Positions 51,517 through 59,198 of a stretch of 64,000 nucleotides of DNA are shown piece by piece. Source of the stretch: Planctomycetota bacterium (lineage in GTDB: Bacteria; Planctomycetota; UBA1135; UBA2386); assembly GCA_020638655.1 (NCBI GenBank), contig JACKIC010000005.1:124001-188000 (forward strand), written 5' to 3'. A model generated the notes under the pieces. The model had not been told where the DNA came from. It saw only the letters and a program-made list of their open reading frames with translations, and did no database searches. A program made the translations under genes and the position numbers. Within the stretch, counting starts at the first letter, position 1. Each line of letters begins with the position of its first letter.

Positions 51517-52058
51517 GACGCGGCGGCCAGGGCCAGGGCCCGGCTCAGGATCTCGTCGGGTTCCACCATGCGACCGATCGCGTCGTAGCCCTCGGCGAGG
51601 TGGCCCTGCACGGGCCCCAGGAACTGCCAGCCGCGGGCGCGCAGCTTCTCGCAGTTCTGCTGCACGGGGGCGGCGAGCCACATCGCGTCGTTCATCGCCG
51701 GGCACACCAGCACCGGGCACCGACAGGTGAGCGCCAGCAACGACACCGGATCGTCGGCGGCGCCGGCGGCGAGCTTGTGCAACAGTCCGGCGGTCGCCGG
51801 CGCGACCACCAGTACCTGCGCCCACCTGGCGGCGTCGATGTGCGGCACCCCACCATCGGGATCGACCTGGGTCGTCGTCAGGATCGCCTTGCGCCCCGTG
51901 AGGCCCTCGAAGGTCAGGGCGCCGACGAACTCGGTCGCGGCCGGCGTCATCGCCACGCGCACCTGGTGGCCCTGCTGCACCAACCGACTGGTCAGGTAGG
52001 CGAGCTTGTAGGCGGCGATGCCGCCGCCGACGCCGAGCAGGACGTGCGCCGCGCTCAT
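51513..52058 (-). CDS. coaC: Phosphopantothenoylcysteine decarboxylase (CoaC-type flavoprotein)
   Basis: 181 residues, only the decarboxylase half of the usual bifunctional CoaBC. Flavoprotein motifs: VLLGVGGGIAAYKLAYLTSR, VAMTPAATEFVGALTFEGLT, VPHIDAARWAQVLVVAPATA with the catalytic His, and CPAMNDAMWLAAPVQQN (the P-A-M-N-x-x-M substrate-binding motif). It makes 4'-phosphopantetheine in CoA synthesis. The CoaB ligase domain is absent here and must be encoded elsewhere. Start ATG overlaps gmk (ATGA). Confidence 0.9.
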   Translation of the reverse strand: MSAAHVLLGVGGGIAAYKLAYLTSRLVQQGHQVRVAMTPAATEFVGALTFEGLTGRKAILTTTQVDPDGGVPHIDAARWAQVLVVAPATAGLLHKLAAGAADDPVSLLALTCRCPVLVCPAMNDAMWLAAPVQQNCEKLRARGWQFLGPVQGHLAEGYDAIGRMVEPDEILSRALALAAAS

Positions 52059-52627
52059 GGCCAGATCAGCTGCTCGACGCGGCGGATCGTCGCGTCGAGG
52101 TCGTCGTTGAGGATGGTGTGGTCGTAGAGCGCCGCGCCGTCGAGCAGTTCGCGCGAGGCGGCCATCTCGTCGGCCGCGATGCGCACCCGCTGCTCGATCT
52201 CCTCGGCGCCGTTGGTGCCGCGGCGCTGCAGGCGGGCGCGCAGCTCCTCGATGCTCGGCGGCTCGATGAACAGGTAGAGGCCCGGGATGCCGCGCTCGCG
52301 CAGCTGCCGCGTGCCCTTGACCTCGATCTCCACCAGGAACGTGCGGCCGCGCGCGAGCGCCGCGTCCATCGGCCAGCGCGGCGTGCCGTAGAGGTTGCCG
52401 TTGTAGCTGGCCCACTCGAGGAACTGGTTCTCGGACAGGCGCTTCTGGAAGTCGTCGCGCGACAGGAAGTGGTAGTCGATGCCGTCGCGTTCGCCGTCGC
52501 GCCGGACGCGGGTCGTCGCCGACACCGAGAACTCGACGTCGGGGTGCTGCTTGAGCGCGCGACAGACCGAGGTCTTGCCCGCGCCCGACGGTCCGGAGAT
52601 CACCACGAGTTTGCCGGCGTCGCTCAT
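52055..52627 (-). CDS. gmk: Guanylate kinase
   Basis: 190 residues. Phosphorylates GMP to GDP. Motifs: P-loop VVISGPSGAGKTSVCRALKQ, the GMP-binding SVSATTRVRRDGERDGIDYH, FLEWASYNGNLYGTP and the lid LRARLQRRGTNGAEEIEQRV. Start ATG overlaps yicC (ATGA). The yicC-gmk-coaC cluster is widespread in bacteria and here forms the middle of the aroF-prmA operon. Confidence 0.95.
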   Translation of the reverse strand: MSDAGKLVVISGPSGAGKTSVCRALKQHPDVEFSVSATTRVRRDGERDGIDYHFLSRDDFQKRLSENQFLEWASYNGNLYGTPRWPMDAALARGRTFLVEIEVKGTRQLRERGIPGLYLFIEPPSIEELRARLQRRGTNGAEEIEQRVRIAADEMAASRELLDGAALYDHTILNDDLDATIRRVEQLIWP

Positions 52628-53502
52628 TCGAGATTGGCCGCCTGTTCCTTGAGGCGGTCGATGCAGGTCTTCATCGCCACCACCGCGTGCGTCATCGCCG
52701 TGTCGGGCGACTTGGCCCCCATCGTGTTGGTCTCGCGCAGCAGCTCCTGCAGCAGGAACTCGAGCTTGCGGCCGACGTCGCCGCCGCGCGCCAGCACCTG
52801 CCGCACCTCCGCGAGGTGGGTGTCGAGGCGCTGCAGCTCCTCGGCGACGTCGACGCGATCGGCGTAGATCGCCACCTCACGCACGAGCTCGGTGATCGGC
52901 GCCGCCTCGGGCGCCTGCGCCGCGACGAACTCCTGCACGCGCTGCATCAGCCGCTCGCGATAGCGGTCGGCGAGCTGCGGCGCGCGCGCGCGCGCCGTGG
53001 CCAACTGCTCCTCGAACTGGGCCAGGATCGCCTCGATCGCGGCCACCGTCGCCTGTCCGTCGGACTGCCGGTGGCGCAGCAGGTCCGCCATCGCCGTCGC
53101 GAACAGCGCCGCGAGCTGCGGCGGCAGCGGCCGGGACGTGGGCGCGTCACCGCCGCGACCCGAGGCCGCGGCCTGCAGCACCTCGGCGAGGGTCGGCGGC
53201 TGCAGGTCGAGTTCGGCGGCGAGCTGCCGCAACTCGGCCGCGACGCGGCGCACCACGTCGGGATCGGGCAGGTTGGCCGCCTGCTGCACGCGCTCGACCA
53301 CCACGGTCACCGAACCGCGCTGCAGCTGCTGCCGCAGCAGCTCCTCGATCGCCGCCTCGTAGCCGCTGCACACGGTCGGCAGCCGCATCTTGGTGACGAG
53401 GCTGCGGCCGTTGACCGCTCGGACCTCGACGCGCAGCTCCCCGTGCTCGGAGGGACCGGCCGCGAAGCCGGCGCCGGTCATGCTGTGCGGAGGGCGCCCC
53501 AC
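52624..53502 (-). CDS. yicC: YicC-family endoribonuclease-like protein
   Basis: 292 residues. The conserved YicC beginning (HSMTGAGFAAGPSEHGELRV, VEVRAVNGRSLVTKMRLP) and end (ELVREVAIYADRVDVAEELQ, LEFLLQELLRETNTMGAKS, VVAMKTCIDRLKEQAANLE) are intact. Recent work assigns YicC proteins an endoribonuclease function in RNA decay, earlier listed as a stress-induced protein. GTG start at 53502 with AGGA upstream; an ATG at 53481 is also possible, but most YicC proteins have a few residues before M-T-G. First gene upstream of gmk. Confidence 0.92.
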   Translation of the reverse strand: MGRPPHSMTGAGFAAGPSEHGELRVEVRAVNGRSLVTKMRLPTVCSGYEAAIEELLRQQLQRGSVTVVVERVQQAANLPDPDVVRRVAAELRQLAAELDLQPPTLAEVLQAAASGRGGDAPTSRPLPPQLAALFATAMADLLRHRQSDGQATVAAIEAILAQFEEQLATARARAPQLADRYRERLMQRVQEFVAAQAPEAAPITELVREVAIYADRVDVAEELQRLDTHLAEVRQVLARGGDVGRKLEFLLQELLRETNTMGAKSPDTAMTHAVVAMKTCIDRLKEQAANLE

Positions 53503-53536
53503 GAATCCTGTCCGGGCCAGAACGGCGCAGCGCCGC

Positions 53537-53767
53537 TCAGGCGTTCCAGGTGGAGCTGATCACGATCGCCGAGCCGCAGAAGATCGCGGCCAGCAGGAAC
53601 GTGAAGCGGCTGATGCCGCCGGTCTTGACGCCGAAGGTCTCGGCGCCGACGCCGCCGAAGGCCTCGGCGAGGCCGCCGCCCTTCGATTCCTGCAGCAGCA
53701 CGACGACGGTCATCAGGACCGCGGAGAGGAAGAACAGGATCCAGGCCAGATAGTGGATGACGATCAT
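53537..53767 (-). CDS. secG: Preprotein translocase subunit SecG
   Basis: 76 residues, two membrane helices (IHYLAWILFFLSAVLMTVVV and GISRFTFLLAAIFCGSAIVI) separated by the family loop LLQESKGGGLAEAFGGVGAE containing L-Q-x-x-K-G-G-G. SecG assists SecYE in protein export. Start ATG at 53767. It lies 59 bp after tpiA and 34 bp before yicC on the same strand, the widespread tpiA-secG order. Confidence 0.95.
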   Translation of the reverse strand: MIVIHYLAWILFFLSAVLMTVVVLLQESKGGGLAEAFGGVGAETFGVKTGGISRFTFLLAAIFCGSAIVISSTWNA

Positions 53768-53826
53768 TGCAGTGGGCAGTCGGGAAAACGGGGGTGGCGC
53801 GGCGCCTCGACGGGCGCGGTGCGCCG

Positions 53827-54597
53827 TCAATTCTTGTCGTATTCGATGATGGGCAGGAACGTCTCGGCCTTGAGGCTGGCCCCACCCACGAGCAGGCCGT
53901 CGACGCTCTCGACGGCCATCAGCTCCTTGGCGTTGTCGGGCTTGACGCTGCCGCCGTAGAGGATGCGGATCAGGTTGGCGGCCTCGTCGCCGAGCTTGCC
54001 GGCGAGCCACTTGCGGATCGTGCGGTGGGCCTGGTCGGCCTGATCGGTCGTCGCGGTCTCGCCCGTGCCGATCGCCCAGACCGGCTCGTAGGCGACGGTG
54101 ATGCGGTGCGCGTCCTCGACCTTGACGCGCTCGAAGCCGCTCTCGAGCTGCTTCTTGAGCACGCGATCGGTCTTGTTGCCCTTGCGCTCGTCGAGGGTCT
54201 CGCCGACGCAGTAGATCGGCAGCAGGTCGACGTCGAGCGCGGCCCGCATCTTCTTGGCCATCCACTCGTCGAGTTCGCGGAACAGGTGCCGACGCTCGCT
54301 GTGGCCGATCAGCACCCGGTCGGCGCCGACCTCACGCAGCATGCGCGGCGCCAGCTCGCCGGTGCACGCGCCGCTGTCCTCGTACCAGACGTTCTGACCG
54401 CCGACGCCGAGCGGCGAGCCCTGAGCCACGGCGCTGACGTCGGCCAGGTAGATCGAAGGCACGAAGAAGCCGACCTCGCGATCGCCGCCGTCGCCGAGCC
54501 GTCCCTTGACCGTCTTGACCAGATCGAGCGAGTGCGCCCGATCGAGGTTCATCTTCCAGTTGCCGGCGATGTAGGGCTTGCGGGCGCGGTTGGTCAC
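53827..54597 (-). CDS. tpiA: Triosephosphate isomerase
   Basis: 256 residues of the glycolytic TIM-barrel enzyme. Active site: KPYIAGNWKMNL (Lys), LIGHSERRHLF (His), VAYEPVWAIGTGETATTDQA (catalytic Glu and flexible loop 6 beginning) and ILYGGSVKPDNAKELM. Start GTG at 54597, overlapping the aroF stop (GTGA). Second gene of the aroF-prmA operon. Confidence 0.96.
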   Translation of the reverse strand: MTNRARKPYIAGNWKMNLDRAHSLDLVKTVKGRLGDGGDREVGFFVPSIYLADVSAVAQGSPLGVGGQNVWYEDSGACTGELAPRMLREVGADRVLIGHSERRHLFRELDEWMAKKMRAALDVDLLPIYCVGETLDERKGNKTDRVLKKQLESGFERVKVEDAHRITVAYEPVWAIGTGETATTDQADQAHRTIRKWLAGKLGDEAANLIRILYGGSVKPDNAKELMAVESVDGLLVGGASLKAETFLPIIEYDKN

Positions 54598-55472
54598 GAT
54601 GGCTCCTCGGACGACTGCTGTGGCGAGACGAGAACGCCGCGTCCGGCGGCGCGAACCTCGTTGAGCGTTCCACCGACCGGAACCGGTCCGATCCAGCGGC
54701 GCCCAGAGTGGGGCGCGAGGTGGCGCAATTCTGCCGCCAACGCCGCGAATTCCTCGGGCCGCAGCGCCTGCTTGCCGTCGCAGAGCGCCTGCTCGGGGTT
54801 GGCGTGCACTTCGATCAACAGGCCGTCGGCACCGGCCAGCATCGCGGCCTTCGCCATCGGCGCGACCAGGTGCGCGGCGCCGGTGCCGTGGCTGGGGTCG
54901 ACGATGATCGGCAGGTCGCAGCGGCTGCGCAACACGGGCACCGCCGCGAGGTCGAGCAGGTAGCGGGTCGACGGGTCGAAGCCGCGCACGCCGCGCTCGC
55001 AGAGCAGCACGTCGCCGTTGCCTTCGTTGCGGATGTAGTCGGCGGCGAGCAGCAGTTCGTCGAGCGTCGCCGCCGCGCCGCGCTTGAGCAGGACCGGCTT
55101 GCGCTGCCGTCCGACCTCACGCAACAACGGGAAGTTCTGCATGTTGCGGCTGCCGACCTGGAGCATCGCGGCGTGCGCGGCGACCAGCTCGACGTCGCGG
55201 GGATCCATCACCTCGGTCACCACCGGCAGGCCGGTGAGGTTCGACGCATCCGAGAGCAGACGCAGGCCGGCTTCGCCCAGCCCCTGGAAGGACTTCGGCG
55301 AGGTGCGCGGCTTGAACGCGCCGCCGCGCAGCACCGCGGCACCGGCGGCCGCGACCGCCTCGGCGACCGTCAGCAGCTGCTCGCGCGACTCCACTGCGCA
55401 CGGACCGGCCATGACGACGAAGCCGTCGCCGCCGATCGTGAGTCCATTGCCTAGGGATACCGTCTTCCGCAC
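54594..55472 (-). CDS. aroF: 3-deoxy-7-phosphoheptulonate synthase (DAHP synthase, AroF/KdsA type)
   Basis: 292 residues. First step of aromatic amino-acid synthesis, condensing PEP with erythrose 4-phosphate. Motifs: VVMAGPCAVESREQLLTVAE, VLRGGAFKPRTSPKSFQGLG (the KPRTS substrate motif that separates DAHP from KDO8P synthases), VGSRNMQNFPLLREVG, LLCERGVRGFDPSTRYLLDL and VDPSHGTGAAHLVAP with metal-binding residues. Start GTG at 55472. Promoter region of 208 bp upstream, without visible regulatory hairpins. First gene of the operon. Confidence 0.94.
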   Translation of the reverse strand: MRKTVSLGNGLTIGGDGFVVMAGPCAVESREQLLTVAEAVAAAGAAVLRGGAFKPRTSPKSFQGLGEAGLRLLSDASNLTGLPVVTEVMDPRDVELVAAHAAMLQVGSRNMQNFPLLREVGRQRKPVLLKRGAAATLDELLLAADYIRNEGNGDVLLCERGVRGFDPSTRYLLDLAAVPVLRSRCDLPIIVDPSHGTGAAHLVAPMAKAAMLAGADGLLIEVHANPEQALCDGKQALRPEEFAALAAELRHLAPHSGRRWIGPVPVGGTLNEVRAAGRGVLVSPQQSSEEPS

Positions 55473-55680
55473 GTGGTCGGGGTCGTTCGTGGGCCGTGAA
55501 AGGCCGGCAGACGATAGGGTGCCCGGGTGAGGCGGTCAACGCTGGCCGGGAACTGGCCGCTCCCCTGCGCGGACGCGGGCCGTGGCATGGGCCGCGCGAC
55601 CGAAGCCGATCCGAACCAGCGGAGCCCACCGAACGCGACGGACCGGGTCCGGTCGGCAATCCGCAGGTCGCGGCGGTGGG

Positions 55681-57075
55681 TCAGTTGCCGACGACGGCCG
55701 TTCCGGCGTTCGAAGTGGCCGCGCCAGCCGGGTTGCCGGCCGCCGGATCGAGCGACAGGCACTGCTGGTGGAAGACGATGCCTTCGAGCCCGCCCGGGAT
55801 CGCCATCGAGAAGCTCAGCGTGCCGGACACCTGCGGCACCAACACCGCGGCGTCGACGCGCACGTATCCCGTGCAGCCGGGCATGCCGAAGCTGGTCAGG
55901 TCGAGAGGGAGCGGCAAGCCGTTCCAGCTGGTGTTGTCGAAGCCCAGCACCATGAACGCGAACCCGCCGCCAGCGGGCAGGTTGATGACCTGCGTGTCGA
56001 AGGTCGAGGCGCTGCGCGGCAACGAACTGCCCTGCGCGGTGAGGATCGGCAGACCGCCGCTGCCCATGCATCCCGTGCCGTAGACCGCGAAGCTCGCGAC
56101 CGACGCCCCCTGGAACTGCCACGTCTCGTTGTAGTTGGTCTGCAGGTTGCCGTGCGAGCCGCCGTAGAGCACGACGGCGTCGCGGTTGATGTCCATCGCC
56201 ATCTGGAAGCCGGTGCGCGACGACGGCGTGCCGCTGCTGACCATCACCCAGCTGCCGCCGTCGTAGACCCAGGTCTCGGGCGGGTAGGTGCCGTTCGGCG
56301 TGCGGCCGCCGTGCAGGATCGCGTGACCGCGCAGCGGGTCGTAGACCATGCGCGCGTTCATCAGCCCAAGGCCCGGCGTCGCCGTCGGCCCGAGGCCCAC
56401 GGCCGGGGTGCGGTCGATCCAGTCGACGCCGTCGTACTCCCAGGTCTTCTGGTCGGGCGCGCCGAAGAAGCTCGTGCCGCCGTAGAGCACGCAGACGCCG
56501 CGCTGCAGGTCGAAGCACATCGCGGTCTGCTCGGCCTCGCTGGGCGCGTGGGCCGTGACGACCTGCGTCCAGTTGCTGCCGTCGTATTCCCAGGTGTCGG
56601 TGAGGGTGCTCGGCAGATTCGGATTGCCGGTCCCACCGAACATCACCACGCGGCCGCGCAGCGCGTCGAAAGCCATGCTGTGGGTCGTGCGCACCGGCGG
56701 CGTGGTCGCGGTGGCCACGGGCGTCCAGCTGGTGCCGTCCCATTCCCACGTGTCGTTGAGGCGCCCGGTCGCGCCCTGGCCACCGAACATCACGGTGCGG
56801 CCGCGCACGAAGTCGAACGCCATCGCGGCTTCGCGGCGCGCCGGCGGCACCGTCGACGGGGTCGCCGCGGTCCAGTTGGTGCCGTCGAAGAGCCAGGTGG
56901 TGTTGAGCGTCGGCCAGCCGCCGAACAACACGGTGTGGCCGGTCGACACGTGGAACGCCGCCGCAGCGTCACGCAACGCGCCGGGGTTGGCAGCGGTGGT
57001 GATCTGGGTCCAGGACTGTGCCGGGACGATCGGGGCGAGGAGCAGGACCAGGGCGTGGTGTGCGGCGGGACGCAT
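55681..57075 (-). CDS. Secreted kelch-repeat protein with lineage-specific C-terminal module
   Basis: 464 residues with a signal peptide (RPAAHHALVLLLAPIVPAQS). About six kelch-type blades of ~45-50 residues follow: TWLFDGTNWTAATP, DTWEWDGTSWTPVATATTPP, MAFDALRGRVVMFGGTGN, TWEYDGSNWTQVVTAHAPS, TWVYDGGSWVMVSSGTPSSR, forming a beta-propeller, probably for protein or glycan binding. The last ~120 residues are the planctomycete C-terminal module starting at YGTGCMGSGGLPILTAQGSS, and continuing with SFGMPGCTGYVRVDAAVLV. Start ATG at 57075. Exported surface protein; partner unknown. Confidence 0.82.
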   Translation of the reverse strand: MRPAAHHALVLLLAPIVPAQSWTQITTAANPGALRDAAAAFHVSTGHTVLFGGWPTLNTTWLFDGTNWTAATPSTVPPARREAAMAFDFVRGRTVMFGGQGATGRLNDTWEWDGTSWTPVATATTPPVRTTHSMAFDALRGRVVMFGGTGNPNLPSTLTDTWEYDGSNWTQVVTAHAPSEAEQTAMCFDLQRGVCVLYGGTSFFGAPDQKTWEYDGVDWIDRTPAVGLGPTATPGLGLMNARMVYDPLRGHAILHGGRTPNGTYPPETWVYDGGSWVMVSSGTPSSRTGFQMAMDINRDAVVLYGGSHGNLQTNYNETWQFQGASVASFAVYGTGCMGSGGLPILTAQGSSLPRSASTFDTQVINLPAGGGFAFMVLGFDNTSWNGLPLPLDLTSFGMPGCTGYVRVDAAVLVPQVSGTLSFSMAIPGGLEGIVFHQQCLSLDPAAGNPAGAATSNAGTAVVGN

Positions 57076-57180
57076 CGGGATTCGGACTCGGTGGGAAGAG
57101 GAGAACAGGGGCAGACCGCAAAGGCGCCGTTTGCCCCGCGGACAGCCAACGCGATCTGCCGATCGCGAGGATTCGCCCGG

Positions 57181-58326
57181 CTACAGACCGGCGAGCAGGC
57201 CGAGCGTCGCGAACGCGGTGCTCGAGACGATCATGTAGCTGCTGCCCAGGAAGTCGCAGTAGGTGCCGTCGGCGCGCTGCGTCTGCAGGATCTTCTCGCG
57301 CAGCTGGCGCCGCCATGGCTCCCGTTCGGCCTCGGGCAGCAGCTCGATCACCTGCGCGCAGTAGTAGTGCCCGAAGTAGAAGAAGTAGCCCGCGTTGGCG
57401 TAGTAGGCCTCGTGCGGCACCGGGCGCATGCGCGCCACGGCCAGGAACTTGTGGTGCGCGAAGAACTGCTCCAGGCCGCGCCGCAGGTCCGCGTCGGTGA
57501 CGCCGTGGTCACCGGCCGCGCGCAGCGCCCAGTGACACGTCTGGATGCGGCCCAGGCTGCCCTTGACGTTGTTGATCTCCTCGCCGCCGCGCAGCCGCGG
57601 AATCGGCGTGAGATCGTAGGAGTAGGCGCCGTTCGGCAAGCGGCAGCGGCGCACGTATTCGGCCGCGCGGTCCTTGACCTGGGCGTCCTCGAGCCAGCCG
57701 AGCTGCGTCGCCACGTCGAGCGCCGGCACCACCGCGCCGGTCGAGAAGCTCGTGCCCCACTTCGGCCGCTGCGTGTAGGGCGGGTCGTCGTAGTAGCCGA
57801 AACCGCCGAGCGGCTCCTGGTTCTTGGCCAGCCAGCCGACGAACTCGCGACCGCGTTGGTGCACGGGGCCGCGCCACAGATCGGTCGAGTAACGCGGATC
57901 CTGGGCGATCGCGACCGACGCCACCGCGCCGTAGATCCAGCCCCAGACGGCGTCGTTGTCCCAGGTCGTGCCGCGCAGGGTCATGCGGCAGTCGACCAAC
58001 CAGCGCACCGCCTTGTCGAGCGCGGCGCGGCGCTCGGGAGTCTCTGGCGCCTGCAGCAACGCCATGGTGGCGAGCGCGTGCGCCGCGACGCTCCAGGCGT
58101 AGTGGGTCTCGACGGCGAACTCCATCTCGAGCGTGGTGTCGCACGACTTGCTGCCCCAGCTGCCGTCGGGATGCTGTGTGCCGACGAAGAACGCGAGCGC
58201 CTTGTCGACGCCCTGCCGCGCCGCTTCGCGGCTGCCCTGATCCGCGGCCCCCTGTGGCTTCGCCGGCAGCTGCGCGCAGAGCGAGCCCGCCAGCAGGCAG
58301 AGCAGTAGACTTCGCCCCAGGATCAC
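57181..58326 (-). CDS. Exported prenyltransferase/squalene-oxidase-repeat protein
   Basis: 381 residues with a signal-like N-terminus (LGRSLLLCLLAGSLCAQL). The alpha/alpha-barrel repeats of terpenoid cyclases and prenyltransferases are visible: FFVGTQHPDGSWGSKSCDTT, FVGWLAKNQEPLGGFGYYDD, KWGTSFSTGAVVPALDVATQ, LQTQRADGTYCDFLGSSYM. The DXDD or DCTA cyclase active-site motif is not seen, so it is probably a binding protein rather than a cyclase. Start GTG at 58326 overlapping the coiled-coil lipoprotein stop (GTGA). It forms an operon with that gene. Confidence 0.75.
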   Translation of the reverse strand: MILGRSLLLCLLAGSLCAQLPAKPQGAADQGSREAARQGVDKALAFFVGTQHPDGSWGSKSCDTTLEMEFAVETHYAWSVAAHALATMALLQAPETPERRAALDKAVRWLVDCRMTLRGTTWDNDAVWGWIYGAVASVAIAQDPRYSTDLWRGPVHQRGREFVGWLAKNQEPLGGFGYYDDPPYTQRPKWGTSFSTGAVVPALDVATQLGWLEDAQVKDRAAEYVRRCRLPNGAYSYDLTPIPRLRGGEEINNVKGSLGRIQTCHWALRAAGDHGVTDADLRRGLEQFFAHHKFLAVARMRPVPHEAYYANAGYFFYFGHYYCAQVIELLPEAEREPWRRQLREKILQTQRADGTYCDFLGSSYMIVSSTAFATLGLLAGL

Positions 58327-59090
58327 TTCGCCGCCTCTTGCAGCTTGCGGCTCAGGTCCGCGATCTCGGTGCGCAGCTCGGCGATGCGATCGGACGCCTT
58401 GCGCGCGGCGAGTTCGGCCTCGTGCTCCTGCTTGGCGCCCTCGATCTCGGCCTTGTGGTGCTCGCGCTCGGCCTCGGCGACCTTACGCTGCAGCTCGCGC
58501 AGTCGCTTGGGCACCTCCACCTTCTCGAAGTGCTCGAGCACCTGCCGCTCGACGGCCAGGCTGCGCTCGGCGATCTCGAGGTCGCGACGCCCGCGCTTGA
58601 GCACGAGCTCCTTGGTCGCCTTGGCGAACTCGTCGTTCTCGTACATCGCCGTCAGCTCGGCGAGTTCGTCCTTGGCGTGATCGGCGCGGTGCGCGCTGCG
58701 GTCGAGGCTGATGCGCCGCTCCTCGAGCTCGCGCGGCTGCACCTTCTCCTGGTAGTCGCGGAGCTCGGCGCGCGCCTCCTCGAGTTCGTCCGCGGTGCGC
58801 AGCAACGCCGACTCGGTGCCGATCTTCTGCAGTTGCCGCTCCATCGCCGCGCTCTTCTGCTCGGCTTCGGCGTAGCCGAGATCACGCTGCTTGTCGCGCA
58901 GCTCCTTCTGCCGCTCGGCCTGCTCCTTCGCCGCAGCGGCGTTGCCACCGCCCGCAGGGGCCATCGCGGCGGCCTCGCCGCCCTGTCCGGACGCGCTCGC
59001 GGTCGCAACCGGCGCCGAAGAACACGCCGCAGCCAGCGCCAGCAACAGGAACGGGGACCGGAACGGGAACGGGAGGGGGCGCGTTGTCAT
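58323..59090 (-). CDS. Coiled-coil lipoprotein
   Basis: 255 residues from the ATG at 59090. A lipoprotein signal (LLLALAAACSS, lipobox ending in Cys) is followed by a short Ala/Gly region and then ~200 residues of nearly unbroken heptad-rich helix (ELRDKQRDLGYAEAEQKSAA, ELEEARAELRDYQEKVQPRE, RELQRKVAEAEREHHKAEIE, RIAELRTEIADLSRKLQEAA). No known domain is present. It should be an elongated periplasmic or outer-membrane-tethered rod, perhaps an envelope spacer or a scaffold for the coupled prenyltransferase-repeat protein. Confidence 0.78.
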   Translation of the reverse strand: MTTRPLPFPFRSPFLLLALAAACSSAPVATASASGQGGEAAAMAPAGGGNAAAAKEQAERQKELRDKQRDLGYAEAEQKSAAMERQLQKIGTESALLRTADELEEARAELRDYQEKVQPRELEERRISLDRSAHRADHAKDELAELTAMYENDEFAKATKELVLKRGRRDLEIAERSLAVERQVLEHFEKVEVPKRLRELQRKVAEAEREHHKAEIEGAKQEHEAELAARKASDRIAELRTEIADLSRKLQEAAK

Positions 59091-59198
59091 CGTCTGCGAC
59101 CGGTTATAGCAGGGCCGCGCCGCCGCGACGCTGCGGCGTTCCCGGCTCGTCTCGTCCCGCGTCCGCTCGCAGCCGTGTCCCCTTCGAACCGCAGTCCC

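Noticed and set aside
57181..58326. A squalene-hopene or terpene cyclase
   Set aside because: The alpha/alpha-barrel repeats are there, but the DXDD/DCTA-type catalytic motifs are not, and the protein is exported and short.
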